DNA from: Clostridium beijerinckii HUN142
GTDB lineage: Bacteria; Bacillota; Clostridia; Clostridiales; Clostridiaceae
Assembly: GCF_000621745.1 (NCBI RefSeq)
Contig: NZ_JHXK01000005.1
Span: forward strand, 186,001 to 250,000
Length of the DNA: 64,000 nt
Direction of reading: 5' to 3'
Under the pieces are notes generated by a model that saw nothing but the letters and a program-made list of their open reading frames with translations, made no database searches and was not told where the DNA came from. The position numbers and the translations under genes were made by a program. Shown here one piece after another: positions 7,734-17,748 of this stretch (position 1 is its first letter; each line of letters starts with the position of its first letter).

Positions 7734-10700
7734 CTATGTTATTGTTATATATGCAGTTCCATATTTTCCAGATCCATCATTTGCTGTTGCTGTTACTATA
7801 ACAGTTCCTGCTGATACTGCTGTTAATTTACCAGTATTATCAATTCCTGCATGAATAGGTTCTGTAGAATTAAAATTAGTTACTGACCAAGTTACTGTTT
7901 TGTTAGTAGCTGTAGCAGGCAATACATTAGCATTCATTTGCAATGTATTACCTGATGTTATCTTATTACTAGAAGAAGTAACTGTAATTCCTGTTACATT
8001 TACAATTTGTCCACTTATTGTTATAATCTCTGATCCACTAATTGAATTTCCATCAGAAGTAACTCCATTTACCTTTACTTTGACTGTTCCATTAGCCATC
8101 GCATGTAACGTTCCGTCCGCATCAATTGTTGCCTTTCCTGTCATTGTTGTTCCTGTATCACCCGCCTGCTCAACAGACCACATTACTCCTGAAGGCGTTG
8201 TAGTTGCATTACTTGGTGTAACTGTTGTTTTCATCTGAAGAATTCCTTTATCCGTTGTTATTTGGTTGGTTTCAATTGATCCATTGCCAGAAAAAGCTTT
8301 TACTGTATAGCCCGTTGCCCGAACAACTTGGCCACTTATATTTATGACACATGTTCCAAAAACACCTGATCCGTCATTGGTAGTTGCTTTTACCCTAACT
8401 GTTCCATTTTCTACTGCTGTTAGTAATCCGCTGGAGCTAATTGTTGCCTTTCCTGTCATATCTGTTCCAACGTCGCCCGCTTGTTCAACAGACCAAGTTA
8501 TATTCTTATTAGTTGCTTCATCAACATTTTTTATAATTGCATTCATTTGTAAAGTTCCTGCATTAGAAGTTATTTTATCATTACTACCTGCTGGTGAACT
8601 TACAGTAATTCCTGTAATTTTAACTGGTGCAATAATTGTTATCTTCTTACTTCCAACAATTCCGGTTCCATCTGTTGCAGTAGCTATTACATTAACATCT
8701 CCCAATGATTTTCCTACTAAAATTCCTGAAGAATTTATTGTCGCTGTTCCACTACTTCCAGGTATACTATCAACTGACCATTTCACTGTCTTATATGTTG
8801 CATTATCTGGAAATATATTTGCACTCATCTGTAAAGATCCATCAACTACTAATTGAGAAGCATTTCCGGCAGAATTCACTTCTAATCCATTTGCTTCTAC
8901 AAATTGTCCACTTAAGTTTATAGTCTTAGTTCCAATTATCTTTGGGTAATCCACAGAAGTTGCTTTCACTGTAACTGTTCCATTTGTAACTGCATGTAAA
9001 GTTCCATCAGAATCAATTGTCGCAGTCCCTGTTCCACTACTAACTGACCAAGTTACTTTTTGAGATGTTGCATTACTTGGTACTACAGTTGCCATCATCT
9101 TTAGAATTCCATTGTCTGTTGTTATTGAAGATGCACCATCCTCTCCATTTACCGCTATACTTGAAACTGGTATTACAGTATTTTGATTACTTAATATTAC
9201 AGTTGCACTTCCAACAATTCCAGATCCATCTTTTGCTGTTGCTATTACATTAACCTCACCATTTGATATTGCTTTTAGTAGACCAGTACTATCGATTGTT
9301 GCACTTCCTGTTTTATTTTCAACAGACCATACAACTGATTTATTACTAGCATTGACTGGTAATATATCTGCATTCATTTGCAAAGTTCCACCATTAATTC
9401 CTATTGTCTTGGCCCCATTCTCTCCACTGACTGTAATTTTAGTGACTTTAATACTTTGGTTACTTATAGTTATAACTTTAGTTCCAGTAATTGAGGATCC
9501 ATCTCTAGATTTTGCTTTCACTGTAACTGTTCCATCCGCAACTGCTGTCAAAAGTCCTGTTGAATTAATTGTTGCTTTTCCTGTCATTGTTGTTCCTGCA
9601 TCACCTGCCTGTTCAACGGACCATATCACTGATTTATTGCTTGCAGTGGTTGGAATAACTGTTGCACTCATTTGTAAAGTTCCACCATCAGCTGTTATTG
9701 TATCAGCATTATTTTTTCCAATTATCAAAATATCAGATACTGGTATTGATGTAGATTGTCCAGTTATTGTTATAGTTGTGCTTCCAACAATGCCTGATCC
9801 ATCTTTTGCTGTTGCTTTAACTGTTACTATCCCATTAGATACTGCCGTTACTAGTCCTGAATCACTTATTTTTGCACTTCCAGTTTTATCTTCAACTGAC
9901 CATGTTACATCCTGATTGCTAGCATCAGACGGCAATACCTTAGTTGTCATTTGTAACGTACCACTATTGGTTGTTATTTGAGAAAGTCCTGTTGTAGTTC
10001 CTACTGTAATTCCACTTACAGGTACTGCTACTTCTGTTGTACCAACTGTCACCTCTTTTGTTCCACTTACCTTTGAACCATCTTTTGCAGTAGCTTTCAC
10101 TGTTACTGTTCCATTGGAAACTCCAGTCAATACTCCATTACTGTCAATTGTCGCTTTTCCTGTTCCATTAATAACAGACCATGTTACACTTGTATCAGTA
10201 GCATCACTTGGTGATATTTCTGCTGTCATTTGAGTAGTCTTATTTACAACAACATTTGAGTTTCCTTTTATAGTTATTCCATCTACATATATTGAATTAT
10301 CATCTTTCCACTGAGCATATAATATAATATCATCTTTTACCTTTATTGTATCATCTGCACTATAACTTTTGCCTGACCCATTGCTCTTGGTATTCCATCC
10401 ATAGAATCTGTAACCTTCTTTAGTTGGTTTATCTAAGTCAACTGATTTCCCATATTTTATAGTCTTTGTTTTAATCTCTTCTCCATTAGAATCTTTGAAT
10501 TGAACTTTAAAGCTTCTTCCTTCATTTGGATCATCATTAGATTCAGTTTTATCTACTACAACTTCATTAAATTTTGAATCTGTTGGAGAAGCCACATTAT
10601 TATCAGTATCTTTCAGGACTTGAATACATTGCCCTGACCCATCGAATTCTTTATCAGGCGTTGGCACCTTATTTCCTACTACTATGCCATCTGGGCCAAT

Positions 10701-11120
10701 TGTATAAAATTCACCATCAATGACTGTATTACTAGTTTTCATAATTCCATTACTATCTAATATGTATATATTCCCAGATACATTGATAATCCCTGTTTGT
10801 ATAACACCATTTGAATCAGCATAATACCAGTTTTTATTATAATTAATCCATCCTGTCTTTAATGCTCCATTACTTTGTAAAAAATACCACGAATCCCCTG
10901 CTTTAATCCATCCTGTTTGCATTCTTCCATTCTCATCAAAGTAATATAACTGTCCGTCAATTCTTTTCCATCCAGTCATCTTCTGATTATCCTGCATATA
11001 ATACAAATTTCCTTGATAATCATTTGCCCACTCAGCTGAAGCTTTAGATGGATTTAATGTGAATACTGTAGTTGCAACCATCACTCCAGAAATTATCTTA
11101 TTTATAAATTTACGTTTCAT
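7734..11120 (-). CDS. Large secreted cell-wall-binding protein with InlB-type repeat and nine Big_2 domains
   Basis: The protein is 1128 aa. It has a signal peptide (about 1-29, SASAEW-type cleavage), five to six CW_binding_1 repeats (30-150), an acidic linker, an InlB B-repeat/Flg_new domain (about 200-275, ending ILYAQWKDD) and then nine tandem Big_2 Ig-like domains of about 85-100 residues. Each Ig-like domain carries the pattern LQMxAxVxPxxATNKxVTWSV...ATIxSxGxLTAVxNGTVTVKATAxDGS. It is likely a stalk-like adhesin anchored through its N-terminus. The first ATG (11120) has GGGGGA seven bases upstream; a TTG one codon earlier is less likely. The upstream 12-mer ATAGGGGGACAT is shared with another surface gene at 19983. 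No cell-wall sorting motif is present. Confidence 0.9.
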   Translation of the reverse strand: MKRKFINKIISGVMVATTVFTLNPSKASAEWANDYQGNLYYMQDNQKMTGWKRIDGQLYYFDENGRMQTGWIKAGDSWYFLQSNGALKTGWINYNKNWYYADSNGVIQTGIINVSGNIYILDSNGIMKTSNTVIDGEFYTIGPDGIVVGNKVPTPDKEFDGSGQCIQVLKDTDNNVASPTDSKFNEVVVDKTESNDDPNEGRSFKVQFKDSNGEEIKTKTIKYGKSVDLDKPTKEGYRFYGWNTKSNGSGKSYSADDTIKVKDDIILYAQWKDDNSIYVDGITIKGNSNVVVNKTTQMTAEISPSDATDTSVTWSVINGTGKATIDSNGVLTGVSNGTVTVKATAKDGSKVSGTKEVTVGTTEVAVPVSGITVGTTTGLSQITTNSGTLQMTTKVLPSDASNQDVTWSVEDKTGSAKISDSGLVTAVSNGIVTVKATAKDGSGIVGSTTITITGQSTSIPVSDILIIGKNNADTITADGGTLQMSATVIPTTASNKSVIWSVEQAGDAGTTMTGKATINSTGLLTAVADGTVTVKAKSRDGSSITGTKVITISNQSIKVTKITVSGENGAKTIGINGGTLQMNADILPVNASNKSVVWSVENKTGSATIDSTGLLKAISNGEVNVIATAKDGSGIVGSATVILSNQNTVIPVSSIAVNGEDGASSITTDNGILKMMATVVPSNATSQKVTWSVSSGTGTATIDSDGTLHAVTNGTVTVKATSVDYPKIIGTKTINLSGQFVEANGLEVNSAGNASQLVVDGSLQMSANIFPDNATYKTVKWSVDSIPGSSGTATINSSGILVGKSLGDVNVIATATDGTGIVGSKKITIIAPVKITGITVSSPAGSNDKITSNAGTLQMNAIIKNVDEATNKNITWSVEQAGDVGTDMTGKATISSSGLLTAVENGTVRVKATTNDGSGVFGTCVINISGQVVRATGYTVKAFSGNGSIETNQITTDKGILQMKTTVTPSNATTTPSGVMWSVEQAGDTGTTMTGKATIDADGTLHAMANGTVKVKVNGVTSDGNSISGSEIITISGQIVNVTGITVTSSSNKITSGNTLQMNANVLPATATNKTVTWSVTNFNSTEPIHAGIDNTGKLTAVSAGTVIVTATANDGSGKYGTAYITIT

Positions 11121-11286
11121 CAAATGTCCCCCTATAGCATATTCTCTTAACCTTATTTTCCATTAATAGAGTTACCAACTTAATATATTCCTCTTTAATA
11201 TTATCGTTATATACTTCATCAACTATATAGATATGGTACCATATTCTCCTAAAATAATCATCTCAATATACCTATAAAAGTAAATT

Positions 11287-11337
11287 AACCTAATAAAATG
11301 CTTGTACTAATTAATAATATCAGCATCTTATTAGGTT
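11287..11337 (-). terminator. Terminator after the 702-aa surface protein gene
   Basis: AACCTAATAAAATGCT (11287-11302) pairs with AGCATCTTATTAGGTT (11322-11337) with one mismatch. T-rich sequence follows on the minus strand. Confidence 0.7.
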
Positions 11338-11363
11338 ACATTATAATATTGCATTTTATTATC

Positions 11364-13472
11364 TTAAGAATTTAGTACTCCATCTGAACCAAACACATAT
11401 TTTGTTCCATCTATATATCTCGATCCTGTTACCATTTCCCCATTAATACTAAAATAATAGTTTTTACCATCAACAGCTACCCATTCATTTTTCTTCATTA
11501 CACCCGTACCTTCACCTAAGTAATACCAATTATTCTTAGAATAAATCCATCCTGTTTTCATTGAGCCATCATCATTTGAATAATACCAATTCCCATTAGC
11601 TCTAAACCAACCTGTCTGCATTTCTCCTGATGTATTCTTAAAATAGTACCAATCACTACCCAAGTTAAGCCAATCAATAGCTGCCTGTCCACTATCCTTT
11701 AAATAATACCATTTCCCATTAGAAGATTTCCAAGTTGAAGTTAACATTGATCCATCACTATTAAAATAATACCAATACTCATCAACCTTAAACCAGTCCT
11801 TTACCATCTTCCCATCAGCTTTTAAGTAATAATATTTACCATTGTTATTAACCCACTCCATCTTTTTAACGGCTCCATCTTCACCAACATAATACCAATC
11901 ATCACCATCTTGTACCCATTGGTTAAACAGTTCATAGCCTTTTTTCTTATCGAAGTAACACTTCTTACCATCTACAATCTGCCAACCTGTTTCCATGGCT
12001 CCATCAATTCTATTAAAATAATATGTTTTTCCATTTATCTTTTGTACCCCTTTTAAACCGACTCCGTCTTTATCATAATAGTATATATATCCATCATGTT
12101 TTCCCCAGCCTTTATCATTATCATACCTATCAAACACTTTATCCCAAGCATCATCAACATCATTATTCTTATCTTTAAGAGCATCAGTAAGATCATCTAA
12201 TGAGTCATTTATGTCATTTATCCCATCACTTATTCCATCTATAGTTTTATCAAATTCATTTTTACCTTTATCTATCACGCCGCCAATTTGAGTATTTATA
12301 TCTGGAATCATATTGTATGTCCCACTTTTTATCATTCCCTTTATATTATCTCCAGCATTACTTAAATTAACCCCATCAATCATTTTATCTAATAAATTCT
12401 TTTCGTAATCTCCAACTACAACAGCATATTTATAACTTTTATTGGCTTTAATATCACCGTTTTTAGTTAATGATAAGCTTAAAACAGAAAATTTAGTTCC
12501 ATCTATATCCAAGGGAAAACTCAAGCTGCCGTTCAAATTAGTAACACCATTAAAATCAATAATATTTAAATCTTTGCTTATTTTATCTGCTTCCCCTTGT
12601 TTTGCCTTTAACATATTATAAATTGGATTATTAATTACATATACCTTGTTGTTTACAGAATCAATAACATTGATACTCATCCCATCCCCGATAACTTTAG
12701 AACCATTACCCAAATTAATTGCTTTTGAATAAGCCGTTGTACCTGACGATGGATCAAATGTTAATGATGGAATTATAGCAGCGCTACTGTAAGATGCATT
12801 TCTAACATTAGCACTATAAGTATTTACACAATATGCTCCATTTCCTACCACAGTATTAACTATTGATCCTACTAATCCCTTTACCACAAAAGCCTGAGCT
12901 ATAACATCATCTGAATTATTTTTCCCAGTATACTGATATATCGAGATATTCTGAAATCTACTCTTAATAGCATTTGGTAATGCTGCTTGTAAGTTTTTCT
13001 CCACTATAGGTTCGATTAAATTTTTAAGCGTTTCCTCTGGTATAGTACCTCCTGTAGCTGATTCTGCATTTGATACAACTGCATTTATTATTGGATCTTT
13101 CAAAACCTCATAAACTTGCGTTGAAATTTCTTCAACTAACGAACCAGAAAGATTGTACGATAACTTGCCACACTCCTCATTATCAATTGACTTTGCTCCT
13201 TTGCTGCTAAACATCAATTTTACTCCATTTTCTAACTGAGGGTTTATAGTTGTGTTTTCAGCCATTCCTATAAGAGTATCTCCATCCGGAACCATTGCTC
13301 CTATATCAGTTCCAGAAAGGGCTATATTATTACTTTGTGGATCTAAATTTATTTTCGAAATATCATTAGTCTCCGCTTTAACAGGAATACTAAAAACACT
13401 ATTTGGTATTGTAGCTATAACACTTGTCCCAACTAATATAAGTGCTAATATTCCATTAATTCTTCTTATCAT
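11364..13472 (-). CDS. Secreted protein with unrecognised N-terminal domain and C-terminal cell-wall-binding repeats
   Basis: The start is placed at ATG 13472 (MIRRINGIL...), which has GGAGG at good spacing; a TTG five codons earlier overlaps that site. The 702-aa product has a signal peptide (about 1-34, PVKAE), a 390-residue domain I cannot assign that is rich in Asn, Ser and Ile, an acidic helical linker with repeated DxIxDxIxDxxDDL spacing (about residues 400-450), and about eleven CW_binding_1 repeats to the C-terminus. The order of domains is reversed relative to the Big_2 proteins, whose repeats are N-terminal. Part of the novel domain (SLSFPLDIDGTKFSVLSLSLTK and neighbours) looks beta-rich. 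No enzyme motif was recognised. It ends at a hairpin. Confidence 0.85.
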   Translation of the reverse strand: MIRRINGILALILVGTSVIATIPNSVFSIPVKAETNDISKINLDPQSNNIALSGTDIGAMVPDGDTLIGMAENTTINPQLENGVKLMFSSKGAKSIDNEECGKLSYNLSGSLVEEISTQVYEVLKDPIINAVVSNAESATGGTIPEETLKNLIEPIVEKNLQAALPNAIKSRFQNISIYQYTGKNNSDDVIAQAFVVKGLVGSIVNTVVGNGAYCVNTYSANVRNASYSSAAIIPSLTFDPSSGTTAYSKAINLGNGSKVIGDGMSINVIDSVNNKVYVINNPIYNMLKAKQGEADKISKDLNIIDFNGVTNLNGSLSFPLDIDGTKFSVLSLSLTKNGDIKANKSYKYAVVVGDYEKNLLDKMIDGVNLSNAGDNIKGMIKSGTYNMIPDINTQIGGVIDKGKNEFDKTIDGISDGINDINDSLDDLTDALKDKNNDVDDAWDKVFDRYDNDKGWGKHDGYIYYYDKDGVGLKGVQKINGKTYYFNRIDGAMETGWQIVDGKKCYFDKKKGYELFNQWVQDGDDWYYVGEDGAVKKMEWVNNNGKYYYLKADGKMVKDWFKVDEYWYYFNSDGSMLTSTWKSSNGKWYYLKDSGQAAIDWLNLGSDWYYFKNTSGEMQTGWFRANGNWYYSNDDGSMKTGWIYSKNNWYYLGEGTGVMKKNEWVAVDGKNYYFSINGEMVTGSRYIDGTKYVFGSDGVLNS

Positions 13473-13945
13473 GCCAATCGCCTCCAAAATATCTATATAT
13501 ATTATATCATTTATACTGATGAGTTTAAATATTCTAACAATATATAGTTATTTTAACGTACTTCATACAATATGAGATACACTAAAAGCAACTAACTATA
13601 TAATTCTTCAGACAAATATATTTACAAATTAAATTATGACAATTTATATAAAAATAGCTATATAGTGATATAAAAAATTATATCTATGATGCAGCTACTC
13701 TAAAACTCCTCAATTAATTAATTTATTTTTTCTTAATATATATTCTGTATTAATAACTTTATATTTCTATCTTTAGCAAGATAAGTGTTTCAACTGAGAC
13801 TAAAAAATATATATGCTGTAATAATAAATCTACATTTAAAATCCTAGTGCGATAAACTTTCAATTAAGACTAGAATGTAGAAATTCAATTGCAACATATA
13901 TAATCTTTTATTATTAATTTACAATACCTATAGATATGAACACTT
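13473..13945. promoter_or_regulatory. Upstream region of the 702-aa surface gene, with two similar dyad-like elements
   Basis: This 473-base gap follows the end of the c-di-GMP enzyme gene and precedes the surface gene, both on the minus strand. It is AT-rich and holds no gene. It contains the two-copy element described separately. No clear terminator for the c-di-GMP enzyme gene was found. Confidence 0.35.
13780..13875. repeat. Two-copy direct repeat, operator-like
   Basis: GATAAGTGTTTCAACTGAGAC (from 13780) recurs as GATAAACTTTCAATTAAGAC (from 13851), about 71 bases away, with most positions matching. The first copy is an imperfect dyad (GTTTCA...TGAGAC). The location upstream of a surface gene suggests binding sites for a regulator. 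Confidence 0.4.
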
Positions 13946-16000
13946 TCATAGATCTCCTTCCAGTTCCAATAAATCTATGAACCTTTTTACAAGGTGAGGA
14001 TCAAATTGAGTTCCCGAACATCTTTTTAACTCTTCAATGATATAATCTTTACTAAAAGCATCTTTATAAACTCTTTTATGAGACATTACATCATAGGAAT
14101 CGACTATATTTATTATTCTTGAAAGCAGTGGTATTTCTTCCCCTTTTAGTTTATTAGGGTACCCCGTACCATCATACCTTTCATGATGGGCTAATATTTT
14201 ACTTGCAATATGAGCCAACTCTGGAGTTGACAATGCAATCCTATAACCTATATCACAATGTGTTTTCATAATCTTCCACTCTTCATCCGTTAATTTAGAC
14301 GGCTTCATAAGTATATGCTCAGGTATTCCGATTTTTCCTATATCATGTAAGGAAGATAATATTTCCAATTCATCTAGTTTTTCTTTTGGTAATCCTATAC
14401 TCTTGCCTAATTTTACACTTAAATTTTTAATTCTTATAGTATGTTCTTCTGTCTCACTATGTTTTTCATGCAAAGTTCTCAAAAGCGAATTTATTGCGGC
14501 ACTCCTGGCACTTTTATTCTCCATAAGTTTATTTCTATACATTCTTTTTTCTGCTAATCCCATTATAGCTTCAGTACCAGATTCTTCTTCATAGGATCCT
14601 GCACTTCCCCAAGCAATACTTATTTTGAAATGGAATTCTGTTTCATTTTCACATTTTTCTCTTATTCTATCAATCAAATTTGTTATATAATCTCTATTTT
14701 TATTTTTAACCAAAATAACGAATTCATCCCCGCCCCACCTAGATATTATATCGTCACTGGCACAATTCTCTTTAAGTATTTTACCTACAAGATGGAGTAG
14801 TTTATCTCCTTCTGAGTGTCCTAAAGCATCATTAGTTAATTTTAATCCATTAAGATCTCCCATTATGATATGATAGCTGATATCTTTACTATTATCTATA
14901 CACTCAAACAATTTTTCCATATACGCCCTGTTTTTTAAATGTGTCAGCTTGTCTGTATAACTAAGAAATAATATTTCACCGTTTGCTGAATTAATTCTTT
15001 CAAGCATTTTATTAACTTCATTAGCTAACTTATAAACTTCATCTTTTCCATTCATATCAATAGTTAGTGTCATATCTTTTGTTCTTCCAACCTTTTCTAT
15101 GAATTTAGTTAATTTTGTGATCCTCTTAAATACATATCTGTCAAAACTTAGAGTGTAGAAAACCATAACTATAGCTATTAAGCATAAAAACTGAAAAATA
15201 AAATTTCTTAAAAAATGATTTATCTGTTCATCACTATGATTGGCATCAACTATTGTAACTTGAATAGAATCTTCTCCATTAATATCCTTAATTGTTTTAT
15301 CAGCTTCAAAATCCTTTTTATTGTAACTTATTATACTATCCTCTAGGTAAATGTAAGATATATCTTTATCCCTCTTATATTTATCTTGAAATGCTTCTGA
15401 CAAATTAAAACTTACGGAAGATACCTTTTCTGTATACTGTAATAACTTCTTATCAATTTCACGAACCATTATTAAGAATCCATTACTCTCTGCATGCTTA
15501 TCAGATGGTGTTATAGGTAATATTCCAACCATGTATACCTTGCCCCTCAAAGATGTTAAGCCAGTCTTTCCAGATCCTGTTTTATCAAAGTTCTTATTAG
15601 ATATCGTTAACTTATTCATAATATCCTTACTAAATTCTGCTTCTACATCGTTTTCTTTTGAATAAATTATGTTCTTATTGCTGTTTAGAAATATCATACT
15701 CTTCAAATTTAAATTATTTAGTGTGTCTGATTGTAAATTTGATTCTATGTATTCTTTTCTATTATCATTCATAAAATTATATGTATCATCCCATTGTCCC
15801 CAATCAATGAGTACCGTCTCCATATTCTCCTCTTCGCTTTTCAATATATACTCTACAATATCAAAATCTCTTTTTATGCGTTGCTCTTGTTCTTTATTTA
15901 TATAACCAAAATAGGATAAATGAAATATTAAAATAGTTACTCCAATTACTGATAAAATGCTTAAAAGTCCTATTAAAAGCGTCTTATATTTAATACTCAT
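13946..16000 (-). CDS. Membrane sensor with CHASE4, HAMP, GGDEF and HD-GYP domains (c-di-GMP synthesis and breakdown)
   Basis: The 684-aa protein has a first membrane helix (about 8-30), a CHASE4-like extracytoplasmic sensor (about 35-255, with DWGQWDDTYNF at 66-76), a second helix (about 265-285) and HAMP (about 286-340). A GGDEF domain follows, with DLNGLKLTNDALGHSEGD and an intact RWGGDEF (421-427). The C-terminal HD-GYP domain has HD at 552-553 and HHERYDGTGYP at 605-615. Both catalytic signatures are complete, so it may both make and degrade c-di-GMP in response to an external signal. The position where GGDEF proteins carry the inhibitory RxxD site reads ASDD, so product inhibition through that site is unlikely. 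The start has GGGGGA upstream. It probably acts on surface attachment and motility; the net direction of activity is unknown. Confidence 0.93.
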   Translation of the reverse strand: MSIKYKTLLIGLLSILSVIGVTILIFHLSYFGYINKEQEQRIKRDFDIVEYILKSEEENMETVLIDWGQWDDTYNFMNDNRKEYIESNLQSDTLNNLNLKSMIFLNSNKNIIYSKENDVEAEFSKDIMNKLTISNKNFDKTGSGKTGLTSLRGKVYMVGILPITPSDKHAESNGFLIMVREIDKKLLQYTEKVSSVSFNLSEAFQDKYKRDKDISYIYLEDSIISYNKKDFEADKTIKDINGEDSIQVTIVDANHSDEQINHFLRNFIFQFLCLIAIVMVFYTLSFDRYVFKRITKLTKFIEKVGRTKDMTLTIDMNGKDEVYKLANEVNKMLERINSANGEILFLSYTDKLTHLKNRAYMEKLFECIDNSKDISYHIIMGDLNGLKLTNDALGHSEGDKLLHLVGKILKENCASDDIISRWGGDEFVILVKNKNRDYITNLIDRIREKCENETEFHFKISIAWGSAGSYEEESGTEAIMGLAEKRMYRNKLMENKSARSAAINSLLRTLHEKHSETEEHTIRIKNLSVKLGKSIGLPKEKLDELEILSSLHDIGKIGIPEHILMKPSKLTDEEWKIMKTHCDIGYRIALSTPELAHIASKILAHHERYDGTGYPNKLKGEEIPLLSRIINIVDSYDVMSHKRVYKDAFSKDYIIEELKRCSGTQFDPHLVKRFIDLLELEGDL

Positions 16001-16112
16001 AGTAATTCCCCCACCCCTATTTAATAAAAAATATATAAATTAACTTATTTAATCCAATTGAAAACATATTTAAATTATACAATATTAGTATTTTAATTCT
16101 TATTTATAAATA

Positions 16113-16157
16113 GCCACCAAAATAGCTTGCACGCAAATGCACCCTAAATTTGATGGC
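16113..16157 (-). terminator. Terminator after the chemoreceptor gene
   Basis: GCCACCAAA (16113-16121) pairs with TTTGATGGC (16149-16157) using one G-U pair, and a smaller hairpin lies within. The T-tail is moderate. Confidence 0.5.
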
Positions 16158-16176
16158 CATTAAATATCTACTCTTC

Positions 16177-17484
16177 TTATTTTAATTTAAACTTTTGTAC
16201 TAATTCAGTTAAATGCATTGCTATTTGAGCTTGCTGCGTTGCTGCATTTGCTACTTGCGCTATAGCTGATGAACTAGTTTCTATCTCTGACTGTATTTTT
16301 TCACTACTTACAGAAGATTTTTGAACGTCTGCAGCCGTACTTTGAAGTGCTTCATTTATCTGCTCAACTGTAGCTTCAACCTCTTGAGCCATTGATACTA
16401 GTTCCTCTGACATTGAGCTTACAAAATCACCATCATTACTATACTTTTCTCCGATTTTGGCATAATCCTGTAGTTGCTTATCAACTTCACTTGACATGAA
16501 GTTAAGTATATCATTACTGTTATCTGAAAGATTTTTAACCGCACCCTGTATCTTAGATATTGTATCTTGAATAGTTAAAACTGTTTGGGAAGATTCCTCT
16601 GCAAGCTTTCTAATTTCTTCTGCAACGACCGCAAACCCCTTTCCCGATTCTCCTGCTCTAGCTGCTTCTATAGCCGCATTTAATGCTAAAAGATTAGTTT
16701 GTTCCGCAATATCAGCTATAGCTCCAGCCATAACTTTAACTTCTTCAACAACTCTTGCATCTTCAATTGCCTTTATTATATCTTTCTCTTTCTGTTCTCT
16801 TATCTGTGTTGTGTTTTTAATAGCAATTTTACTATCTTCCTTTACTTTCTCAGCTCTTCTTTTAATCTTTTCAGCATTTGTACTTCCATTAGCTGCTTTA
16901 TTCGCTAGATTTTCCATGCTGGAATTAACCTCTTCAATAGAGGCTGCAATTTCTTCTGCTGTAGCACTTGTTTCAGTCATTGTAATATTAATGTTTTTGG
17001 ATGAATTATCAACTTCATCAAGCTTGGCCGATACTTCTTCTACATTAGCAGATAATTCCCGACTTAATCCACTCATGTTACAAGACTCACTTAAAATAAC
17101 TGAAATAAGATTTTTAACATTCTCTTGAGCAATATTTAGTTCTCTTCCAGTAGCTCCAATTTCATCATATTTAGTTATTTCAACACCTTCTGAAAAATCA
17201 TAGCTTGCCAATTTCATAGCAAACTTCTGGAGGCTATTTAGTCTTGAGATTATATTTTTATGCATATAAAATCCAGCAAAAATGGCAGCAATTATACTTA
17301 TTATACATACTGACACAGTTGTCGTAATATCTCTTGCCAGCGTATCTCCATTAGCAATTCCATTTTTTATATCACTAAGTTGTTTAAAGTTAACTATTCC
17401 TGATATAAACACCAAAATAGACATAATTACATATGAAACTTGAAGTTTAACCTTTAACGATATATATTTTTTCTCTCTATTCAT
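16177..17484 (-). CDS. Methyl-accepting chemotaxis protein with almost no external sensor
   Basis: This 435-aa chemoreceptor has two membrane helices (about 12-34 and 54-74) separated by only about 19 residues, so there is no periplasmic-type ligand domain. A HAMP-like segment follows, then the long cytoplasmic helical hairpin with the conserved tip [20 protein letters not shown] (261-280) and [18 protein letters not shown]. It would signal to CheA/CheW. Input may come through the membrane, from the cytoplasm or from a partner protein. GGAGG precedes the ATG. The neighbouring gene is a c-di-GMP enzyme, and no other chemotaxis genes are in the window. Confidence 0.93.
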   Translation of the reverse strand: MNREKKYISLKVKLQVSYVIMSILVFISGIVNFKQLSDIKNGIANGDTLARDITTTVSVCIISIIAAIFAGFYMHKNIISRLNSLQKFAMKLASYDFSEGVEITKYDEIGATGRELNIAQENVKNLISVILSESCNMSGLSRELSANVEEVSAKLDEVDNSSKNINITMTETSATAEEIAASIEEVNSSMENLANKAANGSTNAEKIKRRAEKVKEDSKIAIKNTTQIREQKEKDIIKAIEDARVVEEVKVMAGAIADIAEQTNLLALNAAIEAARAGESGKGFAVVAEEIRKLAEESSQTVLTIQDTISKIQGAVKNLSDNSNDILNFMSSEVDKQLQDYAKIGEKYSNDGDFVSSMSEELVSMAQEVEATVEQINEALQSTAADVQKSSVSSEKIQSEIETSSSAIAQVANAATQQAQIAMHLTELVQKFKLK

Positions 17485-17701
17485 TTTGTCTCCTCCTATA
17501 TGTACGTTTCAACCTAATCGCAGTTATTTATGAAATATTTCAATAAATAGATTCATATTTATTGACCGTGATTGACTATCCTACTAATTTTATAATATCA
17601 TTATTTTTTCCTACATTCAACTAATGTAAACATAACCCTACAATTATAGCACTATTTAGGTATTCTTATCTATTTATATACTTTTAACTTATGCTTTATA
17701 T

Positions 17702-17746
17702 AAAAATAGGAGTGATACCTCATTATAAGATATCACTCCTATTTTT
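17702..17746. terminator. Strong terminator after the 744-aa surface protein gene
   Basis: AAAAATAGGAGTGATA (17702-17717) pairs perfectly with TATCACTCCTATTTTT (17731-17746). It begins three bases after the minus-strand stop codon and has T-runs both ways. Confidence 0.92.
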
Positions 17747-17748
17747 AA

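Noticed and set aside
7900..9915. Several plus-strand open frames of 60-190 codons across the Big_2 repeat gene
   Set aside because: They are antisense shadows created by the repetitive coding sequence; they lack ribosome sites and recognisable domains.
13780..13875. Possible two-repeat CRISPR remnant
   Set aside because: Only two imperfect copies exist, no cas genes are near, and the copies do not match clostridial repeats I know. An operator-like repeat is a better reading.
16113..16157. c-di-GMP riboswitch near the c-di-GMP enzyme
   Set aside because: The GCACGCAAATGCACC phrase only vaguely recalls the aptamer; the conserved core elements are absent and the segment forms the end of the chemoreceptor transcript.
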